NCBI RefSeq assembly: GCF_949628265.1
Contig: NC_088787.1
Span: 796,501 to 860,500 of the forward strand
Direction: 5' to 3'
Source of the DNA: Cloeon dipterum
Lineage: Eukaryota > Arthropoda > Insecta > Ephemeroptera > Baetidae
Length of the DNA stretch: 64,000 nucleotides
Shown here piece by piece: positions 38,193 through 50,602 of the stretch; position 1 is the first letter of the stretch; each line of letters begins with the position of its first letter. Both the position numbers and the translations under genes were made by a program. The notes below the pieces were generated by a model. It saw only the letters and a program-made list of their open reading frames with translations. It was not told where the DNA came from and did no database searches.

Positions 38193-39423
38193 CCGAACTG
38201 TCATAAGAGCGATTCTTAGACTTTTCAGGCACGTGCTGTGTGGCTCTTTACTCTCCCCATTCGCTGACCTACTACAGCGCAGCTCATTGACGGATATGTT
38301 AAATAAAGTTCCTTCCACCTTACACAGGGGATTTGAGGCGTGCTTGACAAACTTAAAAGATAAAATGGCAATGCTTTGGCATAAGGATTATATTGACAAG
38401 TGTTTCAAAGGTCAAGCTACAAAAACAGTGCCGTGATCCAACCTCTATGGATTTTTAAGTGCTATCAAATTTTGATATGATATTTTAAATATCAGCAATG
38501 GGAGCGTTAATACAGCACTGTATTTTAGCTTGACCTCGAAACACTGTACAATGCTATCCTGATGCCCAGCGATGCCATTTTCTTTCAAGATTGAGTGGCC
38601 GTGTTTCGCCCAGTGATGTTTGGGAAATCAAATCAAGATCGACTTTTCAAGTTTGATAATATGCCCAATCCTACCTCTTATTTAACAGGGAGCGGATTAC
38701 GGCAACGCAACCTTTGGAATCAGGATAGCATTGTGTAGTCTTTCAAGGTCAAGTCCGTAATCTGCCCCCAGGTTGCCAATATATTACCGTGTTGAGAATT
38801 TTTAGCTCTTTAATATTTTCTGAGTAAAAAGTGAAGATTAGAGATTTCATATTTTTTAGCCTCTGCTAATTACTTCCCGTGAGCTATGAGCTCACAGGGT
38901 CCCAGGTCCCAATAACACCACTGAGCGGAAAACATGGGGCCCAAGTGGATGCGCAGGAGCTTGGGCCCTATATACGGTGGCCATCTTTTCGAGAACCAGC
39001 AAGTGGAGAGTTTTTCCAGCTCGTTAAGCTATTTCAGCTTTTCTAATCACTATATGCACTAACCACATTTGGACGTCTCTGACATTACAAAGCCGTATAT
39101 TATTAGATCCACGAACTGCTAAAAATACTTTCCATTTTGCTTTGACACACCAATGCCTTATTAACAATGCGAGCGATCGGGCTTGTTAACAACAAAGAGG
39201 TTCCCCAAACGGTTTCATAAGCTGTTGGACAGATATCGACTATCACATCCCCCCACAAGTCAAAAACCAGATGTGTGCGCCTCCATAAATGGGGCCCCCT
39301 ACCTAAAAACCAGGTTAACATAATTATAACCCAGTCGAGAAGCAGACACCAATAATTTATCCAAGACCTTTTGGAGGTAATAAGCTTAATTAGTGGTTTT
39401 CACGGATTTTTTCAGAGGAGAAA
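38193..39423. other. Upstream region and leader of paralogue C
   Basis: Holds the rest of a family 2 repeat, an inverted family 3 copy (38,860-39,130), and from about 39,120 a segment matching the leader of paralogue B (18,693-18,952). In both, a donor-like GAGGTAAT and a TTTTTTCAG acceptor just before the ATG suggest a small 5' UTR intron. No TATA box is obvious. Confidence 0.45.
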
Positions 39424-42400
39424 ATGCCTAAAGGGCCAGCCAAATTGGGATATTTCGTGTCGAAAGACCAAACTATACAAAACGCAGACAAGTATGAACA
39501 TCGTGGAAATTAACCGACATAATTAATTACCAACCCTAATTGTCAGTGTTTGCGTGCTCGTTGTTCACTACAACTTTGAAAAAACCAAGAACGAAACCTG
39601 GATTCGGATAGGAGATGATCAGGACGTAAATAATCTGAAACGGACATTCGGAGAGAACCGTAACTGCAACTTCCACGATGTGTTATCGCCGGAAAAAGAG
39701 GAATTGCTTGAACTTCTCTCCGATCAAGAAAAACTGTTGCAATTATTTGGCAGTTCAGGTAAAACTAGTAACTTTTCGATAAATTATGTTACTTCATATT
39801 GACTTTGCAGATGTTCCATCAGTGTTTGTGCTTTACATTCTTTCTCACGGCTTCAGAGATGGAAAAATCTTCACAGACCACTTCAAGGACGATGTTCCCG
39901 CGAGCGCAGAAGAGCGTGCCAGAAGTACGGACCCGAAAAAGTTGTTTGTTTCCTTCACAACAACCGAGATATTCGAGTCTCTGAAAAAGCTGACTAATTT
40001 CGAGGAATGTCTCAAATTTATAAACTTTGGTGTAAGTCTATGCTAATATAAACAAGAATTGTATTACACTAATTAATTTGTAGCCATGTAGAGGAGAACT
40101 GGATGACGTATTATTTTCTGAAATAGACGAAGAAATCCCTTACAACAACAAAAATTCCTGCCGAATCACCTACAGCCCTCTGATGAGAAACACGGTTGTG
40201 TTCTTCTCAACAGTTGAAAGTGAGATTATTGACATTATAAATTTTATTCTTTGTCGTTTGCAAAAATATATTCAGCGACCAGGGCCAAAAGAAACCAGTC
40301 AGGATCAACTTTCGCCTCTCTTACGTGCCAGGTCTTTAATTTCCTTGAGAAGGACGAGAGTTTCATAAATGTCCTCACAACTATTCAAAATGAGAGTCAC
40401 AAAAATGTTGACTTCAAGAATTCTGTTGGACAGACTCCAGAAGTGAAGATGTTTTCTCAGGACAGAAGTTTTGTCATCTCAAAGTGAGTTTTTTATAAAT
40501 TATTTTATAGTTTTCCTCACATAGGCTACAGGCAAACAGCTTTTAATGGCGACAAAATGTATGGTAAAATTATTTATTTTAGAAGTCCTTCAAATTGCTC
40601 GGCTTTCTCGACATCTGACGGAATTGGCATCAGGAAAAAAAAGGAACTCGAGTTTTACTCTTGGAAATCAAACAAAAAGGAAAACTTGCGACGCCGCGTT
40701 GCGATTCTTTTTTCCAAAGAGCAAAACGATCAGTTAAAAGAAATTAAAAAAGTGCTGTCCCTAAACCTAGATTTTGAGACCAGCGAAAGGTTGCTGAGAG
40801 GAAAGCCGTGGATGTCCATAAACGAAGGTTTTGCGACTTATTTATGTTAATATGATGTAATTTGTGCAATTCATATTTCAGCCTCGTGGAGTGATTCCAA
40901 CATAGGCTGCATTTTCCTGCTTTTCTTTGGCATTTTGAGTGAAGACAAGAACACGAATGAGGTTTGCGTGCAGGTGGACGGTCAAGAAACTGCGGTATCT
41001 GAAATACTGCGCGAGTTTATCGGGCCAAAAAACGAGCAGTGGATTGGAAAACCGAAAATATTATTCCTTGTGAATCAGGAAACGAGCTCATCTGACTACG
41101 TAAGTGACTAATATTTAGTTAAACTTTCGAAATATTTCCAAAATAAATAGAGAAAATGAAAAAGAGTCTTATCAAAGTAAGAAACTGACAGTATCTTTCT
41201 CCTATAAAGCTCGGATCAACGCAGCCTAAGATGAAAATATCAGCAACAAACCACAGTGGATGGTTAGTCCTAGTTTTGCACAGTAAAGGTTAGTTTTTAA
41301 CTTCCTCAAATTTGTGAATTAGTAAAAAATTCATTGATATAGATAAAATTAAAAAGCTGATCGAAATCTTCAAGGGACAAGAGCTGAAAAAGGAGAAAAG
41401 TCTTCAAGAACTGCTCGCAACTCTTCTCATCTCCGAATCAAAGGAAAATAAGGATTTACTTAACTCGACGCTCCAGTATCCTCTCAATTTTCCAGAATGG
41501 CCAAAGTCTTTTGTTAAACTTAACTTTTCGGTAACAAAGCTTAAAACTCTAGAAAAGCGCATCAGCTTTGACAGTCTTGTGAAGGAATCAGCAGGAAAAA
41601 ATCAAATTTGGCTCTTGAGTTCAGTCGCAGGAACAGGAAAGACAACTATCCTCAGGGAAATGGCTTTTCAACTCGGGAAACTAAATCCTGAAATACAAAT
41701 TTTACGCGTTTTTCTCCCGAGAGTTTCGTTTAGCTCTCTAATGCGAAACATGACTGATATTGAATTTCTCCAAAAAATCACGCTCATTTCACACGAAGAA
41801 ATCATAAGAAGTATAAAAAACAAGAAATGTGTTGTGATTCTTGATGGGTTCGATGAAATCCCACGACCTGAAAACCGAGAAAAAATACTAAAAGTAATCA
41901 AAGCTCTAGAAAAGAAGCAGATATCCGTATGGGTTGGAACGAGACCTCACGCAGCAGAAGCAATCCAAAAGCGGATATCAAATGCCGTTTTAGTACAGAT
42001 TGAACCCTTGAATAAAAAGCAGCAAATCGAGTTGTTTCAGCTGGAGACGGGCAAGAGTCGAGAAGAATGTAAATCATTCATCGAGAACTTTGCGTCAAAG
42101 GATATCTTGGAAAATCCTTTGCACCTTTCTTTGGTTGCCAAGTACGGGGCCAAAGGAAACTTGTACCAGATCTACGACCAGGTTGTGCGACACAAAGTGG
42201 AAATCCATCTTCAAGACAGGGAAGGATATGACAAAAACAACTTTTCCAAGTTTCAAGAGCAATTAGACTATGCCTTGGAAAGTCTTCAACAGTTAGCAAG
42301 TTGCCACATCAGAGGAGTTGCACTTCCTGATTACACGAAAGACGACCTAGAAAAAAACAATTACTATGGCATTGCCTCGTTTCAAGACAACAAGGTTATT

Positions 42401-45400
42401 TTCATTCATCAGACTTTTGCCGAATTTCTCGCAGCCCAATATTTTTTATGTAAAATAGATGATTTCCTCATTGACACTGCAAAATTATTTTTCGGGCCAT
42501 CATTTTCGTGGTGCAGAAAGTTTGTCGATTTATTCTATTCCACATACGAGGAAAAGATTGAAGAGCACAAAGCATCAATTCTTAGAGTCATGAAGTTGGA
42601 TCCAGATATTTTTTTGGGATTGATTGCTTCCGATGGCTGCATAAATATTTTCAAAATGATTTTTCAAAGTATCACCTTCAGTAGCAACCGAGAGGGTAAT
42701 TGTATTACTGTTGCAAAGGACAAGACTCTTTTGTTCAAAGCAATCGAAGGAGCGGAAGAAATTGCAATCATGCTGCTCGACATGGGCTTGATCGAAAGTG
42801 ATGAAGAGTTGCTTATAATTTTACCATACCTGTTGAATTCAGTAGCTGAGTCAAACGCATGTCTCTTCTTTGAAAAAATAAAAGCAAAATTTCCTAAAAT
42901 GACAGAGATGATCCACTCTAGAAGATCTATAATAGAAGCTGGAGTGTTAGCAGCAAAAAAGAGTAACGGCGAAATTCTTCATCTACTGCTGCAAAGTGGT
43001 GTCGACAAAGATTTTCAAGGTGATGAAGAAGGAAACGCCCTAAATTGTGCTATTTGGAATGGAGATATAAAATGTGTGGAAGTTTTGCTTAAACATGGCG
43101 CAAAATTGACAGTATATGAAAATGGTGAAAGTTGGGAACTTATGGTGCATGCTGTAGAAACAAATAACCTAGACTTGGTCAAATTCTTATTGGAGGAAAA
43201 TATCAGTGGACTGCAACGCAACAATGAAACTTTAAAAATCAATGAAATGATATCAGAAATTGATGCTTTTAAAGTTGCTATTCAAGTAGGGAACAAAAAA
43301 ATCGCGAAATTTTTAATAGAAAAGTACCCAAGTTTGAAAAACACGAAATATGGTGAAGATGAAAGTGTTCTACAATTTTCGGCTACAAATAGTAATTTAG
43401 AAATGTGTCAATGGCTTGTTGACGAAGAAGGGGTTGACGTGAACACCTTACGACGTAGTGGAGAACCACGAGATTGGTCCAGGAATGACGAGGGCACAAG
43501 CGATGGGTCCTCGGATGACGAGGACGACAAAGTATGCATGGATTATTTCTTAATGCTGCAGAAGATCGACATTAACATGACGGATAAAAGAGGAAAAACT
43601 GCTCTTCACTGCGCTGCGGAACATGCATATCTTGAACGTGTCAAAGAGTTGATCCATTCTGGCGCAAATGTTCGAGCTGTAGACGAAAATGGATGGAATG
43701 CTTTTCATTTTGCTTGCAGCAGTCGGCGTTACCTTAAAGAAGGCGTGATTCGATTGTGGCACAGCACTGATAGTCAGCTTGCCAAGGAGAAATCCAACAG
43801 TGGTCAAACAGGGCTGCATATTTTAATGGAATCCAGCAAATATTGCTCGGATAATGAAGCGCGTTTTCTGGTCGAAGAGATTGGAGTCGACGCAAGAGCA
43901 AAGGACAATAATGGCTGCACTGCGTTACGTATAGCAGTTAACAAAGGAGTTGAAAAATGCGTTGACTATTTGATGACAAAAGATATCGACCTGGAAGTAA
44001 AAAACAAACGGGGGCGAACGTGCCTGCATTTTGCCGCTGGAAGGGGTGATTTAGAGGATCTGCAAACTTGGATAGAACTGGGTGGAGACTTGAATGTGGT
44101 TGACGAAAAAGGGATGACTGCGTTGCATTTAGCTTCAGAAAAAGGACATTTGCAGTTTGTGGAAAAGCTTTTAGCCTGCGCTGCCGAGGAAGCTTATAAT
44201 CCAGATATTGGTGAGGGTTGTGTTGGATCTAAACTGAAAAAGAACGAGATATTAAACAGATGTGACAATGGAGGAAGAACAGCTCTGCATTTTGCTGCTA
44301 AATCAGGAAATGTTGATTTGGTGAAATGGTTGATTGAAAACAACGCAGATTTAACTCAAACGGACCCGGAAGGAAAGAATGCAATCCACTTCGCTATAAG
44401 AAACGAAAGAATGTTACGATTCCTCAATGAGAAGAACAGAGATCTTGTGAAGCAGCGTACAAAATATGGAGACACAACTCTACATCTGGCAATTAAAAGG
44501 AAATCAAAAGTAACGGAAGAGGACGAACAAATTTCTGTGTGGATTATTGGACAAGTAGACGACACCGTTTTAAACGCGAAAAATTATTATCGCCAAACAC
44601 CACTCTTACTGGCTTGCGAAGAAGAGTGGTGGAAGGTCGCCGAACTGCTGCTGACCAGAAATGTTGAGGTCAATGTCTCGGACAGAAGTGGAAAAACTGT
44701 AATACACTACGCCGCAGAAAAAGGAAACTTGTCTTTAGTGAAGCTTTTGCTTGAGAAAGGTGCGGATTTGACTCTAAGAGACAACAAGGGAAAGAACGCG
44801 TTGCACCACGCAATAGATCACTTGGAGGTAATTTCATTTCTTCACGAGAAAAACAATGAGTTGTTGGGACAGCGTCTTAAAGACGGAGACACAACCCTCC
44901 ATTTGGCATTAAAAACGTGGGACATTGACACTGACACAATTCGTTGGCTCGTTGAGCATTGCGAAAATGACTTGAATGTAACAAACAGCGAGGGTGATAC
45001 ACCGCTTATGTTGGCTTGCAAGAGGAGAGAATGGATTATTGCTAAAATTTTGCTAGCAAAAACCATTGATATAGACACGAAAGATGAAAATGGAAGAACG
45101 GCCTTTCACTACGCAGTTAACTGGTGGAGTAATTCTGATATAAAAGAATTACATGCTTTTTATCTGGTGCAAGAGTTGTGCAAAAGAGGCGCAGATTTGG
45201 CTTTGACAGACAACGACGGGATGAACGCATTTCACCATGCTATACCAAACTTTCACATGGCGTTATTCATTCATAATTTGAATGGTGATTTGGTTAAACA
45301 GCGTTTGAACAATGGAGACACATCTCTACATCTGGCAATCAAATTAGAACAAGACATCAGGGACATTATTTTTCCTTGGCTTGTGGAGCAATGCGAAAAT

Positions 45401-46057
45401 GACTTGAATGTAACAAACAGCGAGGGCGATACACCGCTTCTGCTGGCTTTCAAGAAGAGAAAGTTGATTATTGCTAAATTTTTGCTGGCAAAAACCGTTG
45501 ATATAGACACGAAAGATAAAAATGGAAGAACAGCTCTGCACTATGCCATCGCTACTCATTGTTGGAGTGGAAATTCAGATGCTCTTGATTTGGTGCAAGA
45601 GTTGTGCAAAAGAGGTGCAGATTTGGCTTCGACAGACAACGACGGGATGAACGCATTTCACCATGCGATGGAAAACTTTAACATGGCTATATTCATTCAT
45701 GAGATGAATGGTGATTTGGTTAAACAGCGTTTGAACAATGGAGATACCTCTCTGCATCTGGCAATCAAATTATGCAGCCCAAATAACATTCTTATTTGGC
45801 TTGTGGAGCAAGGCGACATTGATTTGAACGCGACAAATGCTTTGAACGAAACCCCATTAATCCTGGCTTGCAAATATTGGAACGAGAATAGGAACTTTGT
45901 TGATTTACTTATGTCTAAAAATGTGGATGTCTTAGTAAAAGACAATCAGGGGAAGTGTGCTCTTCACTACTTTAACAAATTTTGTCCAACTCATTTACGT
46001 GGAAGCTATGTTGATATCGAAGAAGCGTCACCCAGCAAAAAAATGCGAATGAGTTAA
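39424..46057 (+). CDS. Caspase-pseudocaspase-NACHT-ankyrin protein, paralogue C (intact)
   Basis: Nine exons join in frame: 39424-39491, 39547-39758, 39811-40031, 40084-40219, 40276-40483, 40583-40827, 40882-41099, 41210-41288, 41343-46057, giving 2,033 residues. Residues about 24-275 are a caspase-like domain: ILSHG with His106, GPCRGE with Cys169, and a p10-like part starting GSTF at 222. Residues about 300-530 form a second caspase-like domain (WIGKPKILF at about 417-425) with His and Cys positions replaced. NACHT follows: Walker A SVAGTGKTT (Lys562), Walker B VVILDGFDE (about 626-634), GTRP at about 661, FIHQTFAEFLAAQ at about 816. From about 970 to the end are ankyrin repeats, four of them in 415-bp higher-order blocks. 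The C-terminus is basic, KKMRMS. Inferred role: intracellular nucleotide-gated sensor whose own protease domain is the output. Domain identities rest on motifs and exon order, not on a search. Confidence 0.88.
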
Positions 46058-47393
46058 ATTGGATTTTTCCTTCCCAGAATTCGGACCTATTTGCTTTTTG
46101 TTGCTCCAACGCTTGATGACTTCAAGCATTGCCACCAACGTAGATGATGACAGAGGAGGAATAATTCGCTCTTAAATTAAGTTTGCAAGTACCAGATGAG
46201 CGAATATCATTGTTTTCATGGTATTTTCTGAAATAGTGTCATATTTGTAAACTATCAATTAATTTTAATGCCTTGTATTTATACCAAGATTTTAATTACA
46301 ATTAAAGAATAAGATTTTCAAAGAACTTTGTATTTTATTTAGACATAATACATATTTTATATGGTAATAAGTATGAAATATGAATAGTATCGGTCTCTAT
46401 GAAAAAAAATGCTTGCCAAAAATTTAGTTTCTATACTATATATACTGGTAGTAAGGAATGTACTGAAAGCGTTATTCATTAAAATTAAATTTTTTTTAAT
46501 GATAAATGGATTTTATTCCAAAAAATTGATCCTTATCTTTGTGCTATTTGTGCATTTTTTATTCGTGTACAAGTAGCCGTGGACTGCGTCAGGTAGAATC
46601 ACGAACCTTGCAATCTGCTGAGCACCAGAGCAGAACGGGTGGCGTTTTTTTATTATTTTAAATGGCTTCACCGTGCATTAAAATCCGAGATCTCTGCGGC
46701 TTTGCAGTGCGACGCAGCCAGTCAAAATGTTCTTTCAATCTCGGATTAATTTGCTAAAAATTCCAAAACTTTAAATTTCTTTCTTGATGCATTTCTCATT
46801 TTATTTTGCCAAAAATTTAAATGAATTCAATTTAAATAAATGAAGTTTGAGAATGATGAAAGCATATAGGCACACATTTATTTAAACTGAATTTTAACAA
46901 GGAAACGATTATTTCGCATCAGACAGAGTAATTTTGAATAGGATTAAATGCAACCGGCCGAACAGAAGTGCAGCGCAGGTTGCGTTTTCTCGTTCGCAGG
47001 AGAAAGTAGTTTCGTTTGAAAAGTGTCAAATTAATATGCAACCATCGCGACTTTTTTTCTACGCAGGTTGCATACAATAAAGTCTAGCAACAAAACTAAA
47101 ATGCTTTTTAATTTGCACCACTCCAGAATTAATTTCTATTGGTCAGTTGTTTAAATTAATTACTTTAGACCCATTCGCTTGGATAAAGTCGTGTATCCAG
47201 GCAGCATATCAGGATAGGAAGTGGACACCGGTTCAGCGGCTATTGCTCTTGAACAATGGGAACGACGTTTTTGTCCGTCCAAACTGAGCAGGATGTAATT
47301 TGTAAGAAAGTTTTATTTGTTAATTTTACATACAAGTGAAGTGTTCACTCAAATATGCTCTTTGGAATGCAAATATTTTCTATCGGGTGTCAC
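46058..47393. other. 3' flank of paralogue C joined to truncated duplicated unit
   Basis: About 490 nt matches the 3' flanks of A and B, with ATTAAA at 46,478-46,483 where the others have AATAAA. At about 46,556 the sequence jumps to family 1 repeat, about 7 kb further on in unit A. The third unit is therefore internally deleted before the yellow-family cluster begins. Confidence 0.5.
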
Positions 47394-47400
47394 TATATAA
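47394..47400 (+). promoter_or_regulatory. TATA box of yellow-family gene 1
   Basis: TATATAA in the context CACTATATAAGCAAGAACTGA, shared with genes 2 and 3. About 30 nt upstream is a conserved TTTGGAATGCAAATATTTTC element. A leader exon ending in TTTTG before GTAAGT at about 47,501 and an acceptor TGAACAG at about 47,555 suggest a 5' UTR intron. Confidence 0.7.
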
Positions 47401-47575
47401 GCAAGAACTGATAGCCCTACTCAAGTCACTTTAGAATTATAATTTCTCGCGTTAACAACAGGCAAGTTTCGAGCTCCGCAGACTTATCTTCGCAGTTTTG
47501 GTAAGTGGTATGAAACAATATTTCGCTTAGCATATTTCCTCACTTTTGTGAACAGCTGTAAAAGAGGTCAGAAGC

Positions 47576-49288
47576 ATGTCTCCGTTTTTGTGCGCCATTT
47601 TCTTGCTCGGCCTTTCGTCGCTGGCCACTGCCGCCAACTTCACCTTAGTCTACGAGTGGCCCGATGGATTGGACTACGAGTGGCCGTCGGGGGAAAGCAG
47701 GACGCAAGCCTTAAAAGATGGAACTTTTGATCCAAAGGCGGGTGTTAAACCTCTTATGGCAGTGTACGGAACGAGGCTCTTCCTCAGTCTGTCTCCATAT
47801 AATCACAATTATAAGGTGACTCTCGTGTCTCTACCGACGAACAGGACGTCCTTCGCACCTCCGAAGCTCACTCCGTTTCCTTCGTGGGACATGCATCTTC
47901 ATGTAAGTAACAAAAGTGTATGCTATTTGTTCTAAATACATTTTAATGGGAAGGCATTTTTAATGTTATCAAGGATTTCAGCTTTGCTAAAAGGAAATGT
48001 TTGTTTACGTCGATATTGCAAACAATTCTTTTATTTGCAGGGAAATAAATACTGCAACAAAATTAAAGAAGCAAAATGGACTGGAAGTGGATTCCGCCGG
48101 AAGGTTGTGGGTGTTGGACAGAGGCAACAACTTTTGCAAATCAAAAATATGGATCATCGATTTGAACAAGAACGATCACACCGAGATAATTCATCAGTTT
48201 TCTTTTCACGACTGGATGCACGACTTGGTGCTTGACGAAATGCCAAATAATGGAACGTTCGCCTACATCTCGCGGTGGGAAGAACAAAATATTGTCGTGT
48301 TTAGTTTGGAAAGAAACGAATCTTGGATTGTGAAAACGCCAGATGTCAAGGTTTTTTCCATCGCCCTTTCCCCCAAGGATCAGGAACCGAGACAGCTCTA
48401 CCTTGGCAGCTACCACTCCAATGAACTGTATTCAATTCCCGTTGTCGCTCTCCGCAGTCGAGTTCAAAGTGCAAATCCGAAACTAATCGGAAGATGGACT
48501 GCAGAGCAACCCTATAGAATGCTAATAGACAACCACGGGACCATGTATACCGCATTTTTGTGGGCACACCAAATACTTTCTTGGGATACTTCCCAGCCAT
48601 TTCAGGAAAAGCATTTTCGTGAGGTAGGTCATCAATTTAAAATATCATTTGAGTTCGTTCTAATTTTCCTTTGGAATTTTCTAACGAGTATTTGCAGATC
48701 CTCGTTAAACATCGTTGCCAACTTAACAATCTTTCGTTTAAGTGAATATTTAAAACTTTTCCTAGCTCACGCGCAGTAAAAATATTCAACACCTCTTCCT
48801 AAAATCCTATAAATTTCTTCTTATGAATTCTATATGATCGAGATGGTGATTTGCTTGGTTTCAGGTCGCAGGACTGTATACTAATATACTATTTACATTT
48901 GCCTTGGACCAAAATGGAACTCTTTGGATGACGGAGATTGATGAAGAAATAAGGCCTAGATATACGCTAAGGCTTTTGCAAGGTAAGATTCCTATATTTA
49001 ATATTTTTCAATAGCAGGGAGGGGAAATAAACTGAACTTTTAATCAGCCCTATTATATTTACTTGAACTATATATTTATAATTTGCTAAATTTTGTTGAT
49101 TTCACTTTGATTAATATCTTTTGATGTTAAAATAAAAATTATCACGTTGTTTTATTCTTGTTTCAGTTACGCCTACCATTCCAACCACCACTACCAAGGT
49201 GAAGACTGAAAAACCGCACCTATATTGGCCTTTCAAATTCATTCTTATCTACACCATCGTGATTAACTTGATCCTGCGGGGTATATGA
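47576..49288 (+). pseudogene. Yellow/MRJP-family gene 1, frameshifted
   Basis: Exons 47576-47902, 48041-48623, 48865-48982, 49167-49288 match the other family members. The first encodes a signal peptide (MSPFLCAIFLLGLSSLATA), then VYEWPDGLDYEWPS and FPSWDMH. The second has GLEVDSAGRLWVLDRG, HDLVLDE, LYLGSYHSNELYSIP and DNHGTMYTAF, all characteristic of MRJP beta-propeller proteins. Exon 2 is 583 nt against 582 in genes 2 and 3, and the frame breaks near 48,078, so the encoded product ends early unless the extra base is an error. The last exon lacks most of the stalk, and an insertion of about 20 bp in the membrane segment shifts the tail into another frame. Two independent lesions favour a pseudogene. 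Confidence 0.75.
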
Positions 49289-50381
49289 TCGTTTGATCAT
49301 TCTGAGACAGAAGAAGGTCGATTCCCAATTCCCTTTCGCAAAACACCTAAAAGAGCCATCAAATGACCTTTTTCTGTGACAACCACGATGACGTCTATTC
49401 GAGGTCCCGTTCTTCTGATCTAAAAGCAGCCGAAAAGTCCCAGAGTGCGACCGGTGGTGAGGAAAGTGAAAGTGATATCCGGGAAACCGAGGGGTTTTGA
49501 ACAATTTGGACAAACACCTCTTGATCTAAATCCAATATTTTAAAAACATTCGATTATTTTTAAAAATGTTTCATTTTTATCTGAAACAAATAGTGTTTTG
49601 CCCTACTATTTTTCTTTTACAACTTGCCATTTAAAAAAAAATAGGGATAAAAAGCAGTTGTTGTTTTGTTCTGCAGTAATTATTCACAGAAAGCGATACA
49701 AATATTAATCAAAAGCAGACATGAGTCTTTTTTCAGAAAAACAAATTATTTTAAGGCAGTTCAATTTTCGTTTAAAAATTAATCTTGAGAATGAATGGTT
49801 TTTCAATAAAATCAAGCTCCTATTGTGCAATAATTAAAAAAAAACAATTAACTGAATTTTTATTAAACCTTGTTCTTCCCACAGTATTATGATTGAAAAG
49901 AAACTTCTATTGGCTCACGCATTGCTCTTTGGAATGTTATTTGTTTTCTATCGGGCGACAATTTTTTATATATGCATGGGCTGAATTGAATTTTGCAGGA
50001 AAAAGATCAGATCAACGCTTTATAAAATTAATTCCAGCAATTCCGTTTAATTGCAAGTTCAAATCTAGTTCACATCAGGACGCTCTAGAGTGTGAACCAA
50101 TTTAGATTGCGCGTGCCTAGCAACTTGCCGATCACTAGAGCTAAGCAGGTTGTGTTTTTTTTTATATTTTAGGCTTCAACCTGCGTTGAAATTCGGGATC
50201 TCTTAGTGGGTCTTTAGAAATTGGATGATTTTGTCTGTCCAAACCGAGCAGAGGGTGTAGCTTGTAAGGAAGTTTTATTTTTTCTTTGTACATATTTAGC
50301 ACAGTTAAATTATTGATCACTCAAATTCAACATGCTCTTTGGAATATAAATATTATCCAATCGGTGACTGTTATTTGTCAC
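49289..50381. other. Spacer with a relic promoter and family 1 repeat
   Basis: AATAAA at 49,805-49,810 may end gene 1 transcripts. At about 49,916-49,975 a degraded copy of the yellow-gene upstream element occurs (TTGCTCTTTGGAATG, TTTCTATCGGGCGAC, TTTTTATATA) with no gene after it. Family 1 repeat lies at 50,090-50,215. Confidence 0.45.
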
Positions 50382-50388
50382 TATATAA
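50382..50388 (+). promoter_or_regulatory. TATA box of yellow-family gene 2
   Basis: TATATAA in CACTATATAAGCAAGAACTGA, with the conserved TGCTCTTTGGAATATAAATA element about 45 nt upstream. GTTAACATCAGGCAAGT, shared with gene 1, follows in the leader. Confidence 0.7.
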
Positions 50389-50602
50389 GCAAGAACTGAG
50401 AGCCCTGCTCGAGTCACTCGAGAGTTATTCTTCCAAGCGTTAACATCAGGCAAGTGTGGACTAAGCAGACATATCTTCACAATTTTGGCAGAGAAAGTGT
50501 TGAGAAACATTTAGCTTGTTTTGTTACTTCTCTAAGAATTAATTTTGAAGAAAAATCCATTTCAATTCTGTGTGTAAACAGTTGGAAAAGCCCGCCGGAA
50601 GC

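Noticed and set aside
48041-48130. Rescue of yellow-family gene 1 by a different acceptor
   Set aside because: The coding frame upstream of the break (CNKIKEAK) and downstream (GLEVDSAGRLW) both match the paralogues within one exon, so only an indel explains it.
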